The position numbers and the translations under genes were made by a program. Shown piece after piece: positions 32,354-36,835 of a stretch of 36,835 nucleotides of DNA (position 1 is the stretch's first letter; the number at the start of each line of letters is the position of its first letter). The stretch is from an uncultured Lachnospiraceae bacterium (lineage in GTDB: Bacteria > Bacillota > Clostridia > Lachnospirales > Lachnospiraceae). The notes below the pieces were generated by a model. It had not been told where the DNA came from. It saw only the letters and a program-made list of their open reading frames with translations, and searched no databases. The DNA is taken from positions 1 to 36,835 of the forward strand of contig CAJTWA010000047.1 in assembly GCA_910580195.1 (NCBI GenBank). The letters are read 5' to 3'.

Positions 32354-33247
32354 TTACATGCCTGCCAGTTCTTCTACTTCCTCTACTGTAAGCCCAGAAC
32401 CTGCTGCAACCTCTTCAATGGAAAGTTTCCCTATCTTTAAGAATCTTTTTGCTGTTTCTTTTGCTGCATCATATTTTTCACTTTCCACATATGACCTCAT
32501 GACCTCTTCCTGATCATACAATTCCATCAACATACTCAGCACCTCCTGCTCTTTTCTTTCCAGATACTCCTTCAATACATTCCTGTCTTTACAAATCCTG
32601 ATGGTTTCTTTGATGGCTTTCCTTGTCCTGCCATAAATCTTCACCTGCTCATTACACACTTTTGTGAATACTACATACTGGCTTATTATATCCCCCTCTT
32701 TGCCATCATAAACCATCTTCACTTTTAAATCCAGACAGACCTCATCACCACAAAAAAATTCCTTTGAAAATAAAATCTCTTCAGGCGTTGCCTTCCTGTC
32801 ACCAACATATATAACATACACCTCTGGCTTTGGCATCCTGAGTTTTTTACTATTATATATATCCTGCTTTGTTTCCCTAAAATATTCCCTGTAAGTCTGC
32901 ACAAGGTACATCAAAGCCCTGAATATGATATTGGATGTCCATGTGGACTGGCTTTCCATCAGAATTAATAAGGTTGAGCCAATCCTGAACCCAATATCAT
33001 TATAAATATCATTTACCAATACATTGCTGACTGTCACATCCTGTAAATCCTCTTCTGTAGCTTCTGTATCCTCTGGATGGATTGCCTTATATAACTGTAT
33101 CAGATACTTCTTTTCTTTGAACAATGAAGTGAAAACACTATCCTTTATAGTGTATTTCATCACTTCCTCTTCCACCTTCTTCTCATCCTTCTCTCCCAAC
33201 CACTTCGCCTCCTGTGAAAATTCCTCCCTTTGTAATAATAGTACCAT
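32354..33247 (-). CDS. Rpn-family recombination-promoting nuclease/putative transposase
   Basis: This 297-residue protein shows the PD-(D/E)XK Rpn pattern: IKDSVFTSLFKEKKYLIQLY, the acidic strand LLILMESQSTWTSNIIFRAL, and MYLVQTYREYF. A C-terminal helical region contains IEEVAAGSGLTVEEVEELAG. Rpn proteins are DNA endonucleases; their biological role (recombination or phage defence) is still debated. The sequence appears intact. AGGGGGA precedes ATG 33247; an internal ATG before KYTIKDSVF is an alternative start. It is surrounded by IS remnants, with a 48-bp palindrome upstream. Confidence 0.85.
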   Translation of the reverse strand: MVLLLQREEFSQEAKWLGEKDEKKVEEEVMKYTIKDSVFTSLFKEKKYLIQLYKAIHPEDTEATEEDLQDVTVSNVLVNDIYNDIGFRIGSTLLILMESQSTWTSNIIFRALMYLVQTYREYFRETKQDIYNSKKLRMPKPEVYVIYVGDRKATPEEILFSKEFFCGDEVCLDLKVKMVYDGKEGDIISQYVVFTKVCNEQVKIYGRTRKAIKETIRICKDRNVLKEYLERKEQEVLSMLMELYDQEEVMRSYVESEKYDAAKETAKRFLKIGKLSIEEVAAGSGLTVEEVEELAGM

Positions 33248-33330
33248 GATTCCCCCTGCCTTTCAATAAATTTTACCTGTTCTGCCTGCATTGTAAACCC
33301 AATGCCCTGAAAAGGTTTGGAAAGAAAACA

Positions 33331-33378
33331 GAAGGGTGGAGTAATGCTGGGGCTGCCCCCACCATTACTCCACCCTTC
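33331..33378. repeat. 48-bp near-perfect palindrome upstream of the Rpn gene
   Basis: GAAGGGTGGAGTAATG (33331-33346) and CATTACTCCACCCTTC (33363-33378) are perfect arms. The centre (GGGG-CTG-CCCC) pairs further. On the minus strand TGTTTTCTTTCC follows. It may be a terminator, an attenuator of the Rpn gene, or an insertion scar. Confidence 0.7.
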
Positions 33379-33496
33379 ACCATGCATCCATGCACTAGGG
33401 ATAAACATTCCTGATCCCTGTCAGTACAATCCTACTGAGGATTCCCCATTAACATTCTTCAAACCCAATCAGGTTCCCATTCATCTAAATCCTCAG

Positions 33497-33847
33497 GGGT
33501 TACTGAAGTTAACTGGTCAGGATCTACGATGAGTTATGTAGATACATCTACAGGCGAAATCAGAACTGTGTATCTGTTTGCCGCTACGTTCCCATATAGC
33601 CAGTACTCCTATGTGGAGCCTTGCCTTGATATGAAGATTGTTGGAAAGATTGCTACTGTTACCATTGCAAAGCTCCGTAACGAAGTATTTTACTCTTTTG
33701 AAGACCTGAAAAGTGCCGTCGCCCGGAAACTATATGAATTCAATCATAAACGGTTCCAGAAAAGGAAAGGCCCCCGTTATGGGGCATCTCTGGATGAAAA
33801 GGAAAGCCTTCATGCGCTCCCGGCAGCCCCATACGAGATTGCCACAT
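33497..33847 (+). mobile_element. IS21-family IstA transposase remnant
   Basis: The frame reads EVNWSGSTMSYVDTSTGEI and FAATFPYSQYSYVEPCLDMK (catalytic-core start). It then jumps to TIAKLRNEVFYSFEDLKSAV and ends near APYEIATSY. The middle of the DDE domain is missing, and the first catalytic Asp (usual EVDW) is Asn here. No IstB gene follows. The right end cuts into a minus-strand gene of the third cluster at about 33848. Confidence 0.75.
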
Positions 33848-34009
33848 CATACCCGTTGCGCTTGTCTGTTCCGTCACATTCTGCGCCGCCTTTGCAGAAG
33901 CAAGCTCTAAAAAGCTGACACCGCTACTGTCTGCCGCTTTTCCTTTTTGGTAAATGCTTCCTGTACCATACCCGCCGATTTTTCCTAATAATCCATAATC
34001 CGTTATCAT
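33848..34009 (-). pseudogene. N-terminal fragment of a cluster-C protein cut by the IS21 remnant
   Basis: ATG 34009 has AAAGGAGC 8 nt upstream. About 54 codons read MITDYGLLGKIGGYGTGSIY, then KGKAADSSGVSFLELASAKA, after which the frame runs antisense through IstA sequence. The N-terminal style (Tyr/Gly-rich, then a polar linker) resembles the other cluster proteins. It was probably the last gene of the 34.2-36.8 kb cluster. Confidence 0.6.
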
Positions 34010-34033
34010 TTCTTTATGCTCCTTTCATTTTTA

Positions 34034-34150
34034 TTAGCTTGTAGCAGACTGCACAGGTTCAAGGCCCATTTCATCTGAAAGGACGGACAGTACCCTTTCT
34101 ATTGCCTTTTTTTCATCATCATTAAAAGTTAGTATTAGTATCTTAGCTAT
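34034..34150 (-). CDS. Small 38-codon ORF with apparent ATA start
   Basis: On the minus strand AAAGGAGG is followed 9 nt later by ATA (34148-34150). Thirty-eight codons follow, reading (M)AKILILTFNDDEKKAIERV and then LSVLSDEMGLEPVQ before TAA (34034-34036). The peptide is a plausible small strand-helix protein in the same direction as the cluster. No ATG, GTG or TTG is at the expected spot, so either ATA is used or an ATG has mutated and the gene is dying. The rest of 34010-34202 is otherwise empty. Confidence 0.45.
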   Translation of the reverse strand: MAKILILTFNDDEKKAIERVLSVLSDEMGLEPVQSATS

Positions 34151-34202
34151 GGTATCAGTCCTCCTTTGTTGCGTTTTGGCAATCCCTTATTAAATTGACT
34201 GT

Positions 34203-34937
34203 TTAAATACTAAAATCAAACTTTCCGCCATTTTCCGGCATTTTTTCTGACTTGACATCATTCCAGCCTACCGACATTATTTTTTCAAAAAGTTCTTCCA
34301 TACTCTTTGCTTGAACACTGGCACGTTTTGTATCTGCATTGTTTTTTGAATAGCTTTGCAGTTCTTTCTCCGCCTTTTTTTCTTTTTTCTTACGTTCTGC
34401 GTGCTTTTCTTCTCTTGCTTTTTCTATACGCTCTCTCTGCCCGGCAGAAGATTTTTCCAATTCTGCAAAAATAGTCATTTTCCCGCCTGTTTCAAAGGAA
34501 ATGCCAATTCTGCTAATTTGAATATTCCCGGATTTCTCCCCAAAAGCTGACGTAAAGCCAAACTGCTTATTTATTTCATCTGACATACGGAGCGCACCCT
34601 GTACCCTGCTCATATACTCCTTTTCGTATTTTTCATCAGAAGCCATTTTCTCCAATTCATCACTGGAAAATAAAACTGAAATCTCTTTTGTGCCTTGAGC
34701 AAGCAGTTCTTTTGCGTCCCGCCCGTTCCCATATACCATAAAATCCATGTTGCTATATGTTTTTTGCAGCTTTTCCAAAAGTTTTTGTGCCGCTGCTGAA
34801 AGTTGTGGCTTTTTTATCTCATTGTTTTGAGTTGTTTCCACCCGTTTTGCATTGTTTTCTACTTCTTTTTTTGCCTTATCATTTACATTTTGTGCTGCAT
34901 AATTGCTATGCAAGCCGCCTGTAACTGTCATTGACAT
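34203..34937 (-). CDS. DUF6033-like charged coiled-coil protein C2
   Basis: This protein is 244 residues from ATG 34937 (GGAGG at 8 nt); ATG 34943 is too close to the ribosome binding site. It starts MSMTVTGGLHSNYAAQNVND. A folded region with LQKTYSNMDFMVYGNGRDAK and EISVLFSSDELEKMASDEKY is followed by a strand pair (NIQISRIGISFETGGKMTIF) and a long Lys/Glu helix (about 165-205). It ends NGGKFDFSI. It has no signal peptide. It lies 42 nt after the 356-residue gene, so they form one operon. It is a distant paralogue of A and B, mainly recognisable by layout and by the C-terminal FD-x-S-I. Confidence 0.75.
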   Translation of the reverse strand: MSMTVTGGLHSNYAAQNVNDKAKKEVENNAKRVETTQNNEIKKPQLSAAAQKLLEKLQKTYSNMDFMVYGNGRDAKELLAQGTKEISVLFSSDELEKMASDEKYEKEYMSRVQGALRMSDEINKQFGFTSAFGEKSGNIQISRIGISFETGGKMTIFAELEKSSAGQRERIEKAREEKHAERKKKEKKAEKELQSYSKNNADTKRASVQAKSMEELFEKIMSVGWNDVKSEKMPENGGKFDFSI

Positions 34938-34979
34938 ATTCATTCCCTCCTAAAAATATTAACCAGTGTCGTAATTACT

Positions 34980-36050
34980 TTAACCGTTCAACCATTTCAT
35001 AAATCTGTTTATATTCTCACTAATCCATGAGTTAGAAAGACTGCTCTGGTTTTGCAGACTTGCAAAAAAAGACTGGAAATTATTATATTTTACATTCTTG
35101 AATGTAGCAGGCAGTTCCGTTTTTTCAATCTTTTCTTTCCAATCCGCATAGTCGGTATCTGTTTTTGTATCGGAAGAAGCGTTTAATATTTCTTTTGCGG
35201 CTTTCGTGTATAATTCTATAAACTTAGCAGCATGGCTCTCTCCGCCCTTGCCACTTATGATACTTTTATTTAATTCGTTTATCTGATTATACAAATCGGT
35301 ATCATTCGTTTTCAGCCAGCTTTCCATATCCACATAGTTGTTTGGCGCACCCGACATACGCACCTGCCCCTCTTGTGTGTTATATACCACCTTGCCATTG
35401 TCCGAAACGGAACTGTTCATACCGTATTTTGCAATCGTTTCCATTGCCAACATATAATCGGCTGCGTGGGCTTCATCAAGGTAATTTTCTGAAAGATATT
35501 TTGCAGTTTCCAATCCGAAAGCAATCATATCCTGCCTTTCCAACTCTGACATTCCCGAAGTATTATTTGGCATAAGATACTTTGAGATAATTCCCATTGT
35601 GGAATTGATTACGCTGTCACTTGCTCCTGCAAGACTATTGTATAGCTGTTCGTTTGTTTCATAATTTGGGATTACAATTCTATGCGTATTTTCAAGCTGC
35701 GTCACATTTTCTGCTTGAAAAGCAGCGTCCCTTGCTTCTTTTGCCGCAACTTCCTCCGCTGTCATTTCCCTGCCGGACATGAATTTCTTGCTATCCGCAA
35801 GTGCTGCAAGACCGTCCCCGGAAAACTGTACTATGACATTTTCCCCATATTGTGAGGAAATGTCATTTACTGCTTTCATAGTTTCCTCTTTTGACATTTT
35901 ATCCATGACCTTGTTGCCGTTTTCATCAGTAGTGTTAAACTCATACTTTACTACTTTATCTTTCCTGCCCTTTTCGCTTGAACCATAATTTTTTATCGGC
36001 TCTGTTCCTTTATAAAACTGTTCATAGCCATTATTAACATTGATTGGCAT
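34980..36050 (-). CDS. Unknown 356-residue protein of cluster C
   Basis: This soluble protein starts MPINVNNGYEQFYKGTEPIK. An N-terminal beta region (KYEFNTTDENGNKVMDKMS) contains QYGENVIVQFSGDGLAALAD, which echoes the SVLFSSDELEKMA block of C2. A mostly helical remainder follows (DMIAFGLETAKYLSENYLDE, AADYMLAMETIAKYG), ending in SENINRFMKWLNG. It has no signal peptide. GGAGGGA lies before the ATG. It lies between the two DUF6033-like genes C1 and C2 on one strand. Family not assigned. Confidence 0.75.
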   Translation of the reverse strand: MPINVNNGYEQFYKGTEPIKNYGSSEKGRKDKVVKYEFNTTDENGNKVMDKMSKEETMKAVNDISSQYGENVIVQFSGDGLAALADSKKFMSGREMTAEEVAAKEARDAAFQAENVTQLENTHRIVIPNYETNEQLYNSLAGASDSVINSTMGIISKYLMPNNTSGMSELERQDMIAFGLETAKYLSENYLDEAHAADYMLAMETIAKYGMNSSVSDNGKVVYNTQEGQVRMSGAPNNYVDMESWLKTNDTDLYNQINELNKSIISGKGGESHAAKFIELYTKAAKEILNASSDTKTDTDYADWKEKIEKTELPATFKNVKYNNFQSFFASLQNQSSLSNSWISENINRFMKWLNG

Positions 36051-36101
36051 TATTTTTGTCCCTCCTTGACCTTAAACTTTGAAGTCCTTTTCACATCACA
36101 T

Positions 36102-36782
36102 CTATATGCTGTAATCAAAATTATTACCTAATACCTTTTCTTCCTTAGCCAACGATTTCTCATTTGTTCCATTTGCTGCGTCTTTCGCCTTTTTCAACAA
36201 TTCTTCGTTTGAGGAAGCCACCACAACAACTTTATCTTTTGAAGATTTTACCTGCTTTTCTTCTGCTTTCTTTTTCTCTGCTTTCTTTTCATCAGCCTTT
36301 TTCTGTTCCCGTGCTTTTTCCTGTTTCTCTTTTATTCTATCGGCGCTCTTTTCGTTCTGTTCAGCCAAACCGCCAAACATACTATGTTTCTTTTCAACGA
36401 CAGAATAAGAACCCATTTTCCCGTTTTCATCAATGTAGTACCCACAGGAAACTAATTCCAAACCGTCTTTTGCAAAAGCATTTTTCAGCCAGTTATATGC
36501 TGATTCGACCCCGCTTAACATTTCGTCTAAATCCTTTGCCGTTGCTTCATCATTCTCCGCCTTTGACAAATATGCGGAACTAACCATCACTCCTTGAAAA
36601 CCTCTGCTTGATGATGAAACTTGATTTTTAGAAAAAGTACCTGCCGTAATGTCAAAATTAGAATACTTATCCTGCAACTGACCTAACAGGCTGCTTTTAT
36701 TTTCGGTATCTGCTCTTTTCTGCGCTGCGGAAGTTTCCTTTGTTTCGTCCTTTTGCTTTGTTGCGTATACATTTTCATACTG
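36102..36782 (-). pseudogene. DUF6033-like protein C1, 5' truncated
   Basis: The open frame runs from about 36782 and reads YENVYATKQKDETKETSAAQ, homologous to the N-terminal part of protein B after MAITGIGN. It continues with LQDKYSNFDITAGTF, SYSVVEKKHSMFGGL, a long Lys/Glu helix (about 36220-36360) and the end GNNFDYSI. The MAITGIGN start is missing. Three codons upstream of YEN there is a TAA, and the sequence changes to unrelated DNA. A TTG at 36677 is the only alternative start, without a good ribosome binding site. Probably interrupted by insertion. Confidence 0.7.
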
Positions 36783-36835
36783 GTGTTAGTATATAATAGT
36801 GGACAGGGAAAGTTGAACAATCTATACTATCAAAT
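36783..36835. other. Unidentified sequence truncating C1, possible IS end
   Basis: The last 53 bases (starting TGGTGTTAGTATATAATAG) do not continue the C1 gene or resemble the leaders of its paralogues. TAGTGGACAGGGAAAGTTGA looks like the terminal region of an insertion sequence, but no family can be fixed because the window ends here. Confidence 0.35.

Overview
The window looks like a chromosomal segment of an anaerobic Firmicute, most likely Clostridia/Lachnospiraceae. The signs are AGGAGG-type ribosome binding sites, TTGACA-N17-TATAAT promoters, Clostridia-type protein families (DUF1700, DUF3737, Rpn, GHKL/LytTR pairs) and two tRNA genes. Species cannot be fixed from sequence alone. The left half (1 to about 16 kb) is richer in G+C and holds ordered core genes. 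The right half (about 17.5 to 36.8 kb) is more A+T-rich and is an accessory region full of gene remnants.

Left half. A partial tRNA-Pro with a consensus promoter is followed by a five-gene minus-strand run: THUMP-domain RNA methyltransferase, papain-like protease, amidase_3 cell-wall hydrolase, RdgB/HAM1 nucleotide pyrophosphatase and YfcE-type phosphoesterase. Next come a rhodanese protein and a Ser/Asn-rich repeat peptide. From 6.5 to 10.6 kb lies a bacitracin/lantibiotic-type resistance locus on the plus strand: OmpR-family regulator, ABC ATPase, ABC-2 permease and histidine kinase. Two related palindromic elements flank its ABC genes, and three 11-bp direct repeats sit just ahead of the ABC promoter. 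A 757-residue protein with a cyclic-nucleotide-binding-like domain, a DUF1700 protein, tRNA-Arg(ACG), and a divergent DUF3737/LysR pair follow. A motif shared by two promoters suggests the LysR protein also controls a small helical protein.

Right half. A truncated acetyltransferase, a SAM methyltransferase and a tRNA 3'-end remnant (possible old attachment site) lead into an ImmA/IrrE-DUF4411 pair resembling a toxin-antitoxin module. A MerR/TipAS regulator broken by an internal deletion follows. The core of the region is a repeated regulatory system: two LytTR response regulator/GHKL kinase pairs (about 21.6-23.8 and 26.8-28.9 kb), each immediately followed by a DUF6033-like protein gene and, in the second case, further unknown proteins. 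A third, kinase-less cluster (34.0-36.8 kb) carries two more DUF6033-like genes plus a 356-residue protein. All four DUF6033-like proteins end in FD-x-[N/S]-I. Three promoters share a direct-repeat operator of 21-22 bp period placed 29-30 bp from a common core promoter, so these modules look like self-activated LytTR regulons. This is the best candidate here for an undescribed system.

Between the second and third clusters lie a DMT transporter that has lost its normal start, its AraC-type neighbour, and mobile-element debris: a relaxase tail, a possible excisionase, a tyrosine integrase cut off before its catalytic domain, IS256 and IS21 transposase remnants, and an Rpn-family nuclease. The window ends inside unidentified sequence that truncates the last DUF6033-like gene.
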